Notes: generated by a model not told the origin, from the sequence alone. Positions 42,116 through 52,022 are shown, numbered from the stretch's first letter. The stretch: 64,000 nucleotides of DNA from Ignavibacteriales bacterium (GCA_016700155.1 CP065001.1:2232001-2296000); one strand, 5' to 3'. Numbers and translations are program-made.

Positions 42116-44922
42116 CCAAAAAAGAATTGATAGAACAATCCCGGTTGAAATGTTTTAAAATTATTTTCTATTTTTTTACCCATATCATAACGGAGAACAA
42201 GCAAACCAAAAAGATTGAATCTTATTCCGGCTCCGACACTGCCGAGTGTTTCCTTATACTCCGTATCCCAAGCACCGCCGGCATCAAAAAATGTTGCCGC
42301 TCTGATTGAAAAGAAACTCAATCCGAAAATCGGGAATTGGATCCGGAGATGATCGATTAATGGATACCTTAATTCAAGTGAAGATATCCATAACTTTTCA
42401 CCTCTTATTGACCAGCGCGGCCAGCCTCTCAAATCCCAGCTTCCACCCATAAAATATCTCCTTGCTTCTTTACCTTCATTATAAAATAGTGCGGAGCGGA
42501 AAGCGATAGCAGACCTGAGTCCAAGCCTGAAATAATGCCTGTAATCTGCAATGACAGTGAAATAATTTACGTTGCTGTACTTAACATCACTTGTGTAACC
42601 AAGCAGCAGCCGTGCTCTAATTCCATCAAGCGGACCGGAAGGACCCCAGATTGAGTTATCCATCACATAAGAAAGAGAATTACTAACGAGTGTCGCCTTT
42701 CTTTCCAGTACTCCGGTTATTATCTGCTTATCGGAATTAGCAATTGTCATTGAAGTTTCCAATCGTTGAAATTTCGACAGCGGGAAATTCAATAAGAAAA
42801 ACCCGCCGAAACTTCTTTCAAAATAATACTCTTCCGATTCGCGGATATCATACCTTCTTCCGCTGAAATGAAAAATTCCGTAACCATAATTAGCTCTTTT
42901 GCTCAGATCAATTCTTTCAATGGCAACGTTAAAACTTTTAAGGAAATCACTTTGCACTTCAGCAGTGTTGTAAAGCAGGAAGAAATAATTATCATCACCT
43001 AACAGATCACTTAACGAAAGAATAGCACCGCCGCGTGTGCCGTAAATCGGATCAGTTGTTACCTGGCTTTGAGCATAATCAAGTGTGTATTCTTTTTCGT
43101 ATCTGAGTTTTTCTCTTTCTGATCCGGCAATATATTTTTCCGGCTGCCATGTACCCGTTACTGATGTTTTGTCGAATACTAACTTTTCATTGTTCGCTGT
43201 AGTATCAGTTTTAATTTCACTTACATAAAGATTAAATGAAAATTTTTCAAACCCGCAGAAGGACAACCTGTTACCCGGCATTACTGAAGGATTAAACGCA
43301 CTTGTAAGAAATGATGTTACTTTGGTTACTTCAGTTGAGTAAATGCCGTTCAGTATATCCATCTGCCATATATTTCTCACTCCATCGTAGTCGGAGCTAA
43401 AATAAAGAGATCCGCCATCTTCGGAAATTATGGGAGTATAATTGTTACAATTAAGATTTGTAAGATATTTTATCTCACCTGTTGAAATATCAATTGAAAA
43501 AATATTGTACTTCTTTTCATTCTCCCCGGATGTCCTGTCCGATGAAAAAATTATTTCGTTGTTTCGAATGCCCCCTGAAGGATCACGATCATCGTAAATA
43601 TCATTTGTCAACTGGATTAAATAGCTGGTCTCAATATCATAAATGTAAATATCGCTGAATCCTTTTTTATCGGTTGCCTGAAAAACTACTCGCTTATCAT
43701 CATTTATAAATTTTGGGGATGTTATGTTAATTAGTTCTGTCTGTTGAAAAGTTTTTATTATTTCATCTTCCTGAATAGAATAGAAATGTATTACATCAGT
43801 TGGACCTGATTTGGTCACGAATGCCAAAACTCCGTTTTCAGAAATATCTATGCCTGATTGGAAAAGATGAAATGCTTCAAGTTCATCAGTCTTTTCACCG
43901 CGCAGAACCAGTTCGGGATCAGTATCTAACTGGAATTCATCCGTCAGTTCAACCCTGTATAATGAAGAATATCCATCACGGTTTGCCGGAAAGTATAGAT
44001 AGTCTTTATCCTCATTCCTGTAATAAACAGGAGAAAAATTAAATCCTTCATCTGTTATTTTTTTTGCAGAATATTCTACCGGAACTCTGTCCACGAACAG
44101 CGGATAATATTTTTGTTTAAGAAAATACAGCCACTCTGAATCTATATCTTCGATCCTTTTTCCCAAAGTATGTTCTATAACTTTTTCAAAATCTGTATAC
44201 ATCCAGAAATTCTCGATGAATAACATTACTTTTTCTTCACCGTATTTTTCTTCAACAAACTCAAGGAAACTCTGTCCTTCTTTATACATTAGAAATGAAC
44301 CGAAGATTACATAAATATCGTCAAGCCCGACAAAATAATTATTTATCACCGCGTCTCGCATTACCATTTCTGCCTGTGCATCAACTTCGGTTGAATAGTA
44401 TTCGGCAAGACCTTCAACAAACCACAATGGAGGCAGAACATCTGTCCGCATTCTTCGGTCAAGCAAAATCCTGTAAATTTTCGTCACCATAAAAACGTGA
44501 ACAAGCTCGTGACGTATAACATGCCTGAAATCATGAAGCGAACCGGTTGAAGGTATTACAACCCTTCCTTTCAAGAATTCAAAAAAACCGCCGACACCAT
44601 CGGGAATGAAACCCGGGGTTGTATTCGTCTGTTGAAAGTGTAATGATGTGTTATAAAAAATGAGAGGAATTTTCTGCGTTACAACATGATTGAATTTGAC
44701 TTTCAGCTCATCGTAAATCTCTTCAGCATAATGCCCGCCAATCTGAGCCATTCCTTCCATATCATCATAATAATAAATATCAAAGTGTTCGGTGCGGAGT
44801 ATCTTCCAGTCAAATTTTTCATACTGCACTTTATTTCTGCCAAAGAAATAAAATTGTGCCGGTACGCATTCACTCAGCAAAACAAAAAGTATTGCAGCAA
44901 AGAGGAGATTTTTTTTCAACAA
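42103..44922 (-). CDS. Peptidase-MA/TolB-propeller/BamA-like barrel fusion protein
   Basis: A 939-residue outer-membrane candidate in three parts. After a signal peptide (about 1-22), residues 35-290 are a gluzincin-type metallopeptidase: zinc motif H138-E-L-V-H142 in VIRHELVHVF and the third ligand Glu170 in PLWFVEGLAEYYS, all intact. Residues about 290-600 carry TolB/PD40 blades (DKDYLYFPANRDGYSSLYRV, NEIIFSSDRTSGENE, GGSLYFSSDYDGVRNIWQMD). Residues about 640-939 resemble the BamA/TamA barrel end: AFRSALFYNEGKEARRYFMG-type strand, GGSWDLRGWPRWSIRGEKL, FDAGGAWD and a final aromatic FFFGWDF. The start is TTG at 44922 with AGGTAAAC just before it. Its stop overlaps the PQQ lipoprotein gene. 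Substrate unknown. Confidence 0.82.
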   Translation of the reverse strand: MLKKNLLFAAILFVLLSECVPAQFYFFGRNKVQYEKFDWKILRTEHFDIYYYDDMEGMAQIGGHYAEEIYDELKVKFNHVVTQKIPLIFYNTSLHFQQTNTTPGFIPDGVGGFFEFLKGRVVIPSTGSLHDFRHVIRHELVHVFMVTKIYRILLDRRMRTDVLPPLWFVEGLAEYYSTEVDAQAEMVMRDAVINNYFVGLDDIYVIFGSFLMYKEGQSFLEFVEEKYGEEKVMLFIENFWMYTDFEKVIEHTLGKRIEDIDSEWLYFLKQKYYPLFVDRVPVEYSAKKITDEGFNFSPVYYRNEDKDYLYFPANRDGYSSLYRVELTDEFQLDTDPELVLRGEKTDELEAFHLFQSGIDISENGVLAFVTKSGPTDVIHFYSIQEDEIIKTFQQTELINITSPKFINDDKRVVFQATDKKGFSDIYIYDIETSYLIQLTNDIYDDRDPSGGIRNNEIIFSSDRTSGENEKKYNIFSIDISTGEIKYLTNLNCNNYTPIISEDGGSLYFSSDYDGVRNIWQMDILNGIYSTEVTKVTSFLTSAFNPSVMPGNRLSFCGFEKFSFNLYVSEIKTDTTANNEKLVFDKTSVTGTWQPEKYIAGSEREKLRYEKEYTLDYAQSQVTTDPIYGTRGGAILSLSDLLGDDNYFFLLYNTAEVQSDFLKSFNVAIERIDLSKRANYGYGIFHFSGRRYDIRESEEYYFERSFGGFFLLNFPLSKFQRLETSMTIANSDKQIITGVLERKATLVSNSLSYVMDNSIWGPSGPLDGIRARLLLGYTSDVKYSNVNYFTVIADYRHYFRLGLRSAIAFRSALFYNEGKEARRYFMGGSWDLRGWPRWSIRGEKLWISSLELRYPLIDHLRIQFPIFGLSFFSIRAATFFDAGGAWDTEYKETLGSVGAGIRFNLFGLLVLRYDMGKKIENNFKTFQPGLFYQFFFGWDF

Positions 44923-44973
44923 TAGTTTACCTGGTTATTCGGGAATCCGGTGAGCCATGTTAACTAAGATAAA

Positions 44974-46008
44974 TTATTCCAATCTTTTTTTAAGTGTATT
45001 GATGTTGTCAATTTCAGATGGATCATAACCTCTTAACAAGGCTGTGTAATAAGTTATCCAATCACCTAAAAAAATCAAATCCAATATTCTTACCTTTAAA
45101 TCTTTCTGATCACTTTTCAATTCCAGGATTTCAGCACCCATTGAACTGATGAGTTCTGAGCAGATGGAAAACCTTTTTAATACCTGGGGATGGTAAGATT
45201 CATCAACCACAAAAATAACTTTTGAATTAAGATTTTTAGGAAGATAAGATTCCCACCCGATGATTTCATTGTGGTTCATTTCGGGTAGTACATTATGAAA
45301 TGCATGCAGTTTGGAGTTTTCATTGAACTGACATTTCAACCTGTAGCCGGCAGCTTCGGTGATTCCTGAACAGGTATATATAACAGGAATAAATCCAAGC
45401 ATTTGGCAAGCAAACTCGAAAGCGGTATTCCCTTCCTTTGAAAATTCAAGCCCGCGTTTTTTCCAAAGAGATACAACATTTTTAACTATTGAGTTTTGTT
45501 TATCAATCAGTGAAAGATTCTGAAGGATTTTTAACAAGGAAAAGAAACTTAGACCAAGAGAATATCTCGGTTGAAAACCCGGCTGTAATTTCACCAGAGG
45601 AAGTTTATTTGCTTTTGCAATTTCTTCAACTTTTCCTCCTGTAGATACGCAAACTATTTTACATTTTTTCTTCAGACCTTCTTTCAGAACAGAAACGGTT
45701 TCTTCTGTATTTCCCGAATAAGATGAAACTATTAACAATGTATTTTTATTTGCGAATGATGGAAGTGAATAATTCCTGTTTACAACCACAGGTACTTTTA
45801 ATTCATTGTTCAGGAAATTTACAAGTAAGTCAGCGCTTATAGCTGAACCGCCTAAACCGGAAATTACAATATTCCTTACCTTCTTATCTTTTAATGAAGC
45901 AAGAGGATATTTATTACTCCACGCAAACTCAACCTGTTTATACGTATTGATGAGAACCTCAAACTGGTTTTGAGGATCATATTTTTTTACATATTCTTTA
46001 ATTGTCAT
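44974..46008 (-). CDS. Bifunctional phosphoglucose/phosphomannose isomerase
   Basis: A 344-residue SIS-domain isomerase of the archaeal/bacterial PGI-PMI type, interconverting glucose 6-phosphate or mannose 6-phosphate with fructose 6-phosphate. It has NIVISGLGGSAISADLLVNF, the sugar-phosphate loop LLIVSSYSGNTEETVSVL, CKIVCVSTGGKVEEIA, and the C-terminal NENSKLHAFHNVLPEMNHNE with catalytic Glu and His. Length is normal for the family. It follows enzyme I by 7 bases on the same strand and closes the run fni, polyprenyl synthase, ptsH, ptsI. It links the isomerase to the PTS genes, suggesting a sugar-phosphate metabolism operon. Confidence 0.92.
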   Translation of the reverse strand: MTIKEYVKKYDPQNQFEVLINTYKQVEFAWSNKYPLASLKDKKVRNIVISGLGGSAISADLLVNFLNNELKVPVVVNRNYSLPSFANKNTLLIVSSYSGNTEETVSVLKEGLKKKCKIVCVSTGGKVEEIAKANKLPLVKLQPGFQPRYSLGLSFFSLLKILQNLSLIDKQNSIVKNVVSLWKKRGLEFSKEGNTAFEFACQMLGFIPVIYTCSGITEAAGYRLKCQFNENSKLHAFHNVLPEMNHNEIIGWESYLPKNLNSKVIFVVDESYHPQVLKRFSICSELISSMGAEILELKSDQKDLKVRILDLIFLGDWITYYTALLRGYDPSEIDNINTLKKRLE

Positions 46009-46015
46009 TTAAATC

Positions 46016-47782
46016 CTATAAAATATTTCTTGTTCTGAATATTGAATTATCTTTAAAAAATCTTTCAACTCTGTCTACAATTTCAACTTCGTGAGTATAT
46101 GAAAGGCATTCTTCGGCAAGATCCTTAGCTTTTTTAAATTCAATCGAACTGATGATTCTTTTAGCATACAGAATTGTAGCTGGAGACATACTCAACGAAT
46201 CAAGTCCAAGACCTAACAGAAGAGGTAATGCTAATGTATCCGCAGCCATCTCACCGCACAGACTTACCGGTTTATGTTCCTTTTTTGCTTCGGCAACAAT
46301 ATGACTTATAGTTCTTACAACCACCGGACTAAATTCCTGGTATAAATCCGAAACAAGGTCATTACCGCGATCAACCGCCATCATATATTGAATCAGATCA
46401 TTTGAGCCAATACTTAGAAAGTCAACTTCACGTGCAAATTCACGCGCCATAACTGCGGCAGATGGTACTTCAACCATTATCCCGAGTTTTAAATTTTTAT
46501 CGTACTCCATTTTTTCAGAGCGTAATTCTTTTTTGCATTGCTCAATTATTCCCTTGGACTGATGAATTTCATTTATTGTCGACACCATAGGAAGCATGAA
46601 CATTATATTTTTGTTCTGGCTGGCGCGAAGTACTGCACGAATCTGAGTTTTAAACAAAACCGGATTATTCAGCAGCAGTCTTATACCGCGCATACCTAAG
46701 AAGGGATTTGGTTCCTGAAAATCCAGAAACCTGAATTTATCTCCGCCAATATCGTACGCTCTTATTGTAAGAGGTTCAGGATAAATTCTTGAAGACAGAT
46801 TTGAATAAATACGAACCTGTTCATCTTCACTTGGATATTCGCCAACTTCGTCAAGGATCTGTTCAGTACGGTAAAGCCCGATTCCCTTAGCGCCGCAGGT
46901 GATCACCATATCAATCTCACCGGAAACATCTACGTTTGCAAGAAGTTTTATTTCCTTTCCATCTTTAGTTAAGGCTTTTTTCTCTTTGTATTCCTCAAGT
47001 CCTTTTTGAAGATCAACATGTCTCTGTTTTTTTTCTTTAAAGAAAATAATTTGTTCTTCTGATGGATTAAGAAGTATGTAACCGTGGAATCCATCAACAA
47101 TAATTGTATCACCTTCTTTAATTTTTGTTGTTGCGTTGTGTGCACCAACAACCGCAGGAATATTAAGCGAACGAGAAATAATAGCGGCATGGGATGTCAA
47201 TCCGCCGTGATCTGTAACAAAACCCTGTACATTACTTCTCGATAACAAAATTGTATCAGCAGGTGTAAGCGTATCGCTTACAACGATCATTCCCTCAGAG
47301 ATTTTTGACTGCCATCGTTTCTTCTGAAGATTCCTGATGATTCTGTTTTTTATATCCTCAATATCATTCGCACGGTCTTTCATGTAAGACTCGTTTGATT
47401 TTTTCATCAGCTCCTGGTATTTACTTATCTCATCATTAACAATGTACTCGGGCTGTTTACATTCTTTTTCAATTCTCGATTCTATATTTTTTAGAAGAAC
47501 GGGGTCATCCAATATCATTACCTGCGCTTCGAAAATAGCTGCCCTTGTTTCCTCCATTTTTTCTTTTGCTATGGCAAATACTTTATCAAGTTCCTTCTTT
47601 GATTTTTTCAGTGCTTCTTCAAAATTTCTTTTAGCTTCATCAATATCTGTAATCGGGCTGTCATTAATCTCAAGTTTTTCTTTTGTGAACAGATAAGTTT
47701 TCCCAATAACAATACCGGGTGCGGCGGCAATTCCGGCGATTTTATTTTCAGCTTCCTTATAAATTTTTTTAAAGCTTCTCAT
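46016..47782 (-). CDS. ptsI: PTS enzyme I (PEP-protein phosphotransferase)
   Basis: A 588-residue enzyme I that takes phosphate from phosphoenolpyruvate and passes it to HPr. The phosphorylated His198 lies in DHGGLTSHAAIISRS. The N-terminal helical HPr-binding domain (about 40-155) contains EAQVMILDDPVLL. The C-terminal PEP-binding barrel has FLGMRGIRLLL, IMVEVPSAAVMAREFA, VDFLSIGSNDLIQYMMAVDR and the catalytic Cys in LCGEMAADTLALP. Length is normal. It overlaps the ptsH stop by 4 bases. No EIIA, EIIB or EIIC gene is in the window, so the phosphate acceptor is unknown. Confidence 0.95.
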   Translation of the reverse strand: MRSFKKIYKEAENKIAGIAAAPGIVIGKTYLFTKEKLEINDSPITDIDEAKRNFEEALKKSKKELDKVFAIAKEKMEETRAAIFEAQVMILDDPVLLKNIESRIEKECKQPEYIVNDEISKYQELMKKSNESYMKDRANDIEDIKNRIIRNLQKKRWQSKISEGMIVVSDTLTPADTILLSRSNVQGFVTDHGGLTSHAAIISRSLNIPAVVGAHNATTKIKEGDTIIVDGFHGYILLNPSEEQIIFFKEKKQRHVDLQKGLEEYKEKKALTKDGKEIKLLANVDVSGEIDMVITCGAKGIGLYRTEQILDEVGEYPSEDEQVRIYSNLSSRIYPEPLTIRAYDIGGDKFRFLDFQEPNPFLGMRGIRLLLNNPVLFKTQIRAVLRASQNKNIMFMLPMVSTINEIHQSKGIIEQCKKELRSEKMEYDKNLKLGIMVEVPSAAVMAREFAREVDFLSIGSNDLIQYMMAVDRGNDLVSDLYQEFSPVVVRTISHIVAEAKKEHKPVSLCGEMAADTLALPLLLGLGLDSLSMSPATILYAKRIISSIEFKKAKDLAEECLSYTHEVEIVDRVERFFKDNSIFRTRNIL

Positions 47783-48045
47783 AATTCGTCAAACCCCCGG
47801 TTGAAATAATCAATAATTTCCTGTGATGCAGCTTTTTCATCCGGACCATCAAATGACAATGTCAGCTCTGAACCCATCGCAGCAGCCATAGTCATCACCC
47901 CGATTATACTTTTCCCGTTGATGTTTAGTCCATCGCGTGAGATAAAAAAATCGCACTGATATTTAGATGCTAACTTAACTATTGTCGCAGCCGGACGTGT
48001 GTGAAGCCCTGCCTGATTTATTATTTTTACAGTTACTTCGATCAT
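47779..48045 (-). CDS. ptsH: HPr phosphocarrier protein
   Basis: An 88-residue HPr. Starting from the ATG at 48045 (which overlaps the TGA of the polyprenyl synthase as ATGA), the enzyme-I phosphorylation site is His15 in QAGLHTRPAATIV and the HPr-kinase site is Ser46 in NGKSIIGVMTMAAAMG, exactly the textbook numbering; the frame extends one codon to a TTG. Both sites being intact means that the protein could be used in sugar-type signalling via an HPr kinase, although no hprK is in the window. It is coupled to ptsI. Confidence 0.95.
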   Translation of the reverse strand: MIEVTVKIINQAGLHTRPAATIVKLASKYQCDFFISRDGLNINGKSIIGVMTMAAAMGSELTLSFDGPDEKAASQEIIDYFNRGFDEL

Positions 48046-49037
48046 CAACTGATCCTGTTAATTAAAGAATGAGCCAGCCATTCAAAAAATTCCTGGTCTG
48101 ATTTGCTTCTAAGAAATTTTAGTTTGCTTAAAGCTTTAGTAGTATATTTTTTTATATCCTTTTTTGCATCCACGGTGATACCAAGTTTTTCATAAAGGTT
48201 TTTATATTCCAGAACTTCAAGCCCGGAAATACCTTTATTCCTAATAACATTTTGCAGTTTAGTTCTGTCTTTCCCTTTTGATTTCTCGAGCGCTTTGAGG
48301 AACAGATATGTTTTTTTTCCTTCAATTAAATCTCCGCCAATTTTTTTCCCTAAAGCTTTTTCATCTCCAAGGATATCAAGCAAATCGTCCTGTATCTGAA
48401 ACGCGATTCCAATATTTTTTCCGTATGATGCAAGTGCTGCTACTTCTTTATCAGAACCACCGCCGAGTAATCCACCTATTGTACAGCACATCTCAGCCAT
48501 TGCCGCTGTTTTTTTTGTGATCATAACAAGATAATCATTAAGTGAAACTGATTGAAGTGTTTCAAAATCTTTATCCATACTCTGACCTTCGCAGATCTCT
48601 ATCAGCCCCGTTGTAAATGCAGACATCACTTCCTTTGTTTTACCGTTACAATCCTTTAATAAAAGTTCGTATGCGATAGAAAGAAGACTGTCACCGACAA
48701 GTATTGCTGTATTTGTATCATACTTTTTATGCAACGTCAATCTCCCCCTTCTCTTATCAGCATTATCCATAATATCATCATGAACTAAAGTAAAATTATG
48801 GAGCAGTTCAACTGCAAGAGAAGCATTGTACACTTTTGACGATCTGCCGCCGACAGCTTTAGCGGAAAACAAAACCAGAATAGGTCTTAGTCTTTTCCCG
48901 CCACCGTCAAGAATGTAACTTCCGGGAGAATAAAGTGAATCAGGCTTTTTCCCCGCTAAACATTTTTTAAGAAGTGAATTTATTTTGTTCCGTTCTTTTT
49001 CGTATGATTCCTTGAATCTGGAATTTTGTTCCCGCAT
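48045..49037 (-). CDS. Polyprenyl (all-trans) diphosphate synthase
   Basis: A 330-residue trans-prenyl-chain elongase that condenses isopentenyl diphosphate onto allylic diphosphates. The first Asp-rich motif is LVHDDIMDNADKRRGR and the second is FQIQDDLLDILGDEKALGKK. GGGKRLRPILVLFSAKA and KKYDTNTAILVGDSLLS are also family signatures. The product length (geranylgeranyl, octaprenyl and so on) is not deducible, as the residues before the first motif (AVELLHNFTL) do not settle it by eye. It begins one base inside the fni stop (TAATG), so the two isoprenoid genes are coupled. Confidence 0.94.
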   Translation of the reverse strand: MREQNSRFKESYEKERNKINSLLKKCLAGKKPDSLYSPGSYILDGGGKRLRPILVLFSAKAVGGRSSKVYNASLAVELLHNFTLVHDDIMDNADKRRGRLTLHKKYDTNTAILVGDSLLSIAYELLLKDCNGKTKEVMSAFTTGLIEICEGQSMDKDFETLQSVSLNDYLVMITKKTAAMAEMCCTIGGLLGGGSDKEVAALASYGKNIGIAFQIQDDLLDILGDEKALGKKIGGDLIEGKKTYLFLKALEKSKGKDRTKLQNVIRNKGISGLEVLEYKNLYEKLGITVDAKKDIKKYTTKALSKLKFLRSKSDQEFFEWLAHSLINRIS

Positions 49038-50110
49038 TAATAAAGTACTTCCCTTCTAATTAATTTGTTCTTCTGAAAATCTTTGATGCTCTTTGAACCT
49101 GTAAGGAACATAATTTTTTTTAGATCCTCAAACCAGGATTTTATTAAACTTGTTACGCCATCCACTCCGGTTTTATCAAGTGCCTGAAGAATCGGACGTG
49201 CAGATGCCGTCATATCTGCACCAAGTGCTATAGCTTTTGCGCATTCTTCGGCTGTGCTTATTCCGCCTGAACCAACCAGGTAGAACGAATATTTCTTCTT
49301 AAGTTTTTGGACTTCATTTATACAATAAGAGGTTGGTAAACCCCAATCCCAAAAATGATTTTTTTCTGACTGAGTTTTCTGTCGCAGGATTTCCACTCCT
49401 GCCCAGCTTGTTCCGCCGGCTCCACTAACATCAATACCTTTTACACCGCATTCAAGCATTTTTTTTGCGGATGAATATGAAATCCCGCTGCCAACTTCTT
49501 TGATAATAACCGGAACTGAAAGTGCCTTAACTAATTTTGTAATTTTTTTTCGCAACCCTTTAAAGAAAATTTCACCTTCGGGCTGAAGCAATTCCTGTAA
49601 AGGATTTAAGTGAACTACAAATGCATCTGCTTCGACTAAATCAACCAGCACCTGGAATTCATACAATGATTTTGATAAAACAACCTGAGCCGCCCCGATA
49701 TTTCCAAGTAATGGAATTCCTGGCGCTCTTTCCCTGATTACTTTGTAACTGTGATGATACTGTTGATTCTCCAACGCCTGTCTTTGACTGCCGACACCTA
49801 ATACAATGTTAAGTTGATTCGCTGCTTCTGCTAATTGAGAGTTTATGTTTTCAGCTTCACCTGTTCCGCCGGTCATACAGGAAATGATAAATGGATAATC
49901 GATTTTCTTCGAAAAAAATTTTGTGCTAAGATTTATCTTTTCTATTTCGACTTCAGTAACAGCATCATGTATGAATTCATACTTTTCAAATCCATTGGTT
50001 TTATTTATGAATGCGACTTTGTCAGTCAAACATAATTCGATATGCTCCTGTTTTCGTTTTGATGTTAAATCGGGATTCTCCGTCATGCGAGTCCGTGTTA
50101 AAGCCTTCAT
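49037..50110 (-). CDS. fni: Type 2 isopentenyl-diphosphate delta-isomerase
   Basis: A 357-residue FMN-dependent isomerase (IDI-2) interconverting isopentenyl and dimethylallyl diphosphate. Motifs: RKQEHIELCL at the N-terminus, FIISCMTGGTGEAENIN, VGSQRQALEN, VHLNPLQELLQPEG (with the catalytic Gln), VPVIIKEVGSG, GIDVSGAGGTSWAGVE and FYLVGSGGISTAEE for FMN. Length is normal. It is the first gene of the fni-polyprenyl synthase-ptsH-ptsI-isomerase run. Type 2 rather than type 1 isomerase is common in Bacteroidota. Confidence 0.95.
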   Translation of the reverse strand: MKALTRTRMTENPDLTSKRKQEHIELCLTDKVAFINKTNGFEKYEFIHDAVTEVEIEKINLSTKFFSKKIDYPFIISCMTGGTGEAENINSQLAEAANQLNIVLGVGSQRQALENQQYHHSYKVIRERAPGIPLLGNIGAAQVVLSKSLYEFQVLVDLVEADAFVVHLNPLQELLQPEGEIFFKGLRKKITKLVKALSVPVIIKEVGSGISYSSAKKMLECGVKGIDVSGAGGTSWAGVEILRQKTQSEKNHFWDWGLPTSYCINEVQKLKKKYSFYLVGSGGISTAEECAKAIALGADMTASARPILQALDKTGVDGVTSLIKSWFEDLKKIMFLTGSKSIKDFQKNKLIRREVLY

Positions 50111-50183
50111 TTAGTTAAAAACACGTTTGCAAGATATTAAATTTTAATTGAAATTTCTGCTACCAGCTTCTCCAACTCCACTA

Positions 50184-52022
50184 TCATGATTGAAATTTTT
50201 TAACAAAGCCATCCGGAAATTCAAGTTCATCCACTTTCATCAATCCTCTTAGAGCGTTTGTAAGATACAAAGCCACAGCGTTTTTCAAATCCTCAACCGT
50301 AAGTGATTTAATCTGAGTCCTTGTTGCCACGATTTGATAATCTCTGTAAATGCCATTCAACAAGCCGTCTGAAACCGGTGGTGTATACCATATATTATTT
50401 TTAATTATTAAGAGGTTTGATATTGAGCCTTCAGTAACATTATTATTTTGATTGAGAAATATCACATCAAAAAAACCTTTTGATGAATACTTAGAATGTT
50501 CATCAATATAAATTTTTCTGTTGGTGGTTTTAAAATGAAGGAATGGATTTTCAGAATCAGTTCTTATTTCAGATAAGGCGATTCTGATTGACCCGCAATT
50601 CTCTTTCAATTTTTCAGTATCATAATACACTTCGCCCCATTTAGTTATTCTCAACCTGAATCTTGTTTTACCTTTTTTTTCAGCCTGGGCAACCTGCTCA
50701 CAAACACTTTTTATTTTTTTATTTGAATAGACAAAAAGGAAAAAGTCACAAGCGGATTTTAAACGACCAAGGTGCTCTTTAAGAAAAGAAATTCTTCCAT
50801 CTTCAATTAACATGGTCTCAATTATTTCAAAGTATGGATCAGGTTTCAACAGGAAATTGCATTTCAAAAGAGTCTCATTATATTCGAATTCAGGTTCACT
50901 ATCCCACACAATACCGCTTCCAAGACCTATTTCTCCTTCGCCCGTATCTTTTTGTATTTCGATTGTTCGAATTGCAACATTAAACACTGATTTATTTTTA
51001 TCCAACAAGCCGATTGAGCCTGTATATAAGCCTCTGGATTCACTTTCCAACTCATCTATGATTTCCATTGTCCTGATCTTTGGCGCACCTGTGATTGATC
51101 CGCATGGAAAAGTATTTCTGATCAAATTGCTTAAGCTAATATTTGTTTTGAGTTCCGCAGTAATCGTCGAAGTCATTTGAAAAAGAGATTCATACTTTTC
51201 AACATCAAATAATGATTGGACTTCGACTGTTCCGAATTTACTAATCCTGCCGAGATCATTTCTCAACAAGTCAACAATCATCACATTCTCAGCTTTGTTT
51301 TTTGAACTCTGCATCAGAGAATTTTTAGCTGCGAGATCGGTTTCAGTATTATATCCTCGCTTTATAGTACCTTTCATCGGACGTGTTGTTACCTGCCCAT
51401 TTTCAATTTTTAAAAAAAGTTCAGGTGAAATTGACAGAATAAATTTATTACCCTGATTAATAAATGATGCATAACCGGCGGACTGGTTAAATATCAGTGT
51501 CTGAAAAAAATCCGATAATGAACCGCTAAATTCAAACTTTCCCTTCACAGTATAATTAACCTGGTAAGTATCACCAGCAGCTATATAAGACTTTATCTTT
51601 CTTATATCTTTAATATATTTTTGCTTCTCTGTATTAAGTTTAAAATTATTAATTGAGTAGGAGTCTTCCCCTCGAATGTCAAAGAGTATTTCATCACTTT
51701 TGAAAGTCTGTTTATTTCTCTCATCGTAGATGTAAACAGTAAAAAGAACTTCGCTGTTCTTTTTTGAATATTTATTTAATTTCTTTTCAAACCAGAATCC
51801 GCATTCATAATTCAGTAGAACAACTGCTGTTTTGTTTTTTATTACTTCGCCTTCGAGTTCGTCAATATAGTCTTCTATCTCTTCCGGGTTTGTTACTGTA
51901 ACTATCCGAGAGGGTGATTGCAATAAATAACTTTCTGCATCAGGGTAAACAGGTGGTGTTACGAAAAAAGCTGAGTGTTTGTTTTCTTCTACCGACTTCA
52001 GTATTTGACTTAACTTAATCAA
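50184..52022 (-). CDS. pabB: Aminodeoxychorismate synthase component I fused to aminodeoxychorismate lyase
   Basis: A 612-residue PabB-PabC fusion for p-aminobenzoate, and so folate, synthesis. Residues about 1-370 are the chorismate-binding PabB part, with YIAAGDTYQVNYTVKGKF, TRPMKGTIKRG, MIVDLLRNDLGRI and FPCGSITGAPKIRTMEII; residues about 380-610 are a class IV aminotransferase fold like PabC, with ETMLIEDGRISFLKEHL, NNVTEGSISNLLII and GIYRDYQIV. Such fusions are common in bacteria. The start is TTG at 52022 with a GGAG site 5 bases upstream, so the unusual start is well supported. The glutaminase (PabA) is not in the window. Confidence 0.93.
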   Translation of the reverse strand: MIKLSQILKSVEENKHSAFFVTPPVYPDAESYLLQSPSRIVTVTNPEEIEDYIDELEGEVIKNKTAVVLLNYECGFWFEKKLNKYSKKNSEVLFTVYIYDERNKQTFKSDEILFDIRGEDSYSINNFKLNTEKQKYIKDIRKIKSYIAAGDTYQVNYTVKGKFEFSGSLSDFFQTLIFNQSAGYASFINQGNKFILSISPELFLKIENGQVTTRPMKGTIKRGYNTETDLAAKNSLMQSSKNKAENVMIVDLLRNDLGRISKFGTVEVQSLFDVEKYESLFQMTSTITAELKTNISLSNLIRNTFPCGSITGAPKIRTMEIIDELESESRGLYTGSIGLLDKNKSVFNVAIRTIEIQKDTGEGEIGLGSGIVWDSEPEFEYNETLLKCNFLLKPDPYFEIIETMLIEDGRISFLKEHLGRLKSACDFFLFVYSNKKIKSVCEQVAQAEKKGKTRFRLRITKWGEVYYDTEKLKENCGSIRIALSEIRTDSENPFLHFKTTNRKIYIDEHSKYSSKGFFDVIFLNQNNNVTEGSISNLLIIKNNIWYTPPVSDGLLNGIYRDYQIVATRTQIKSLTVEDLKNAVALYLTNALRGLMKVDELEFPDGFVKKFQS

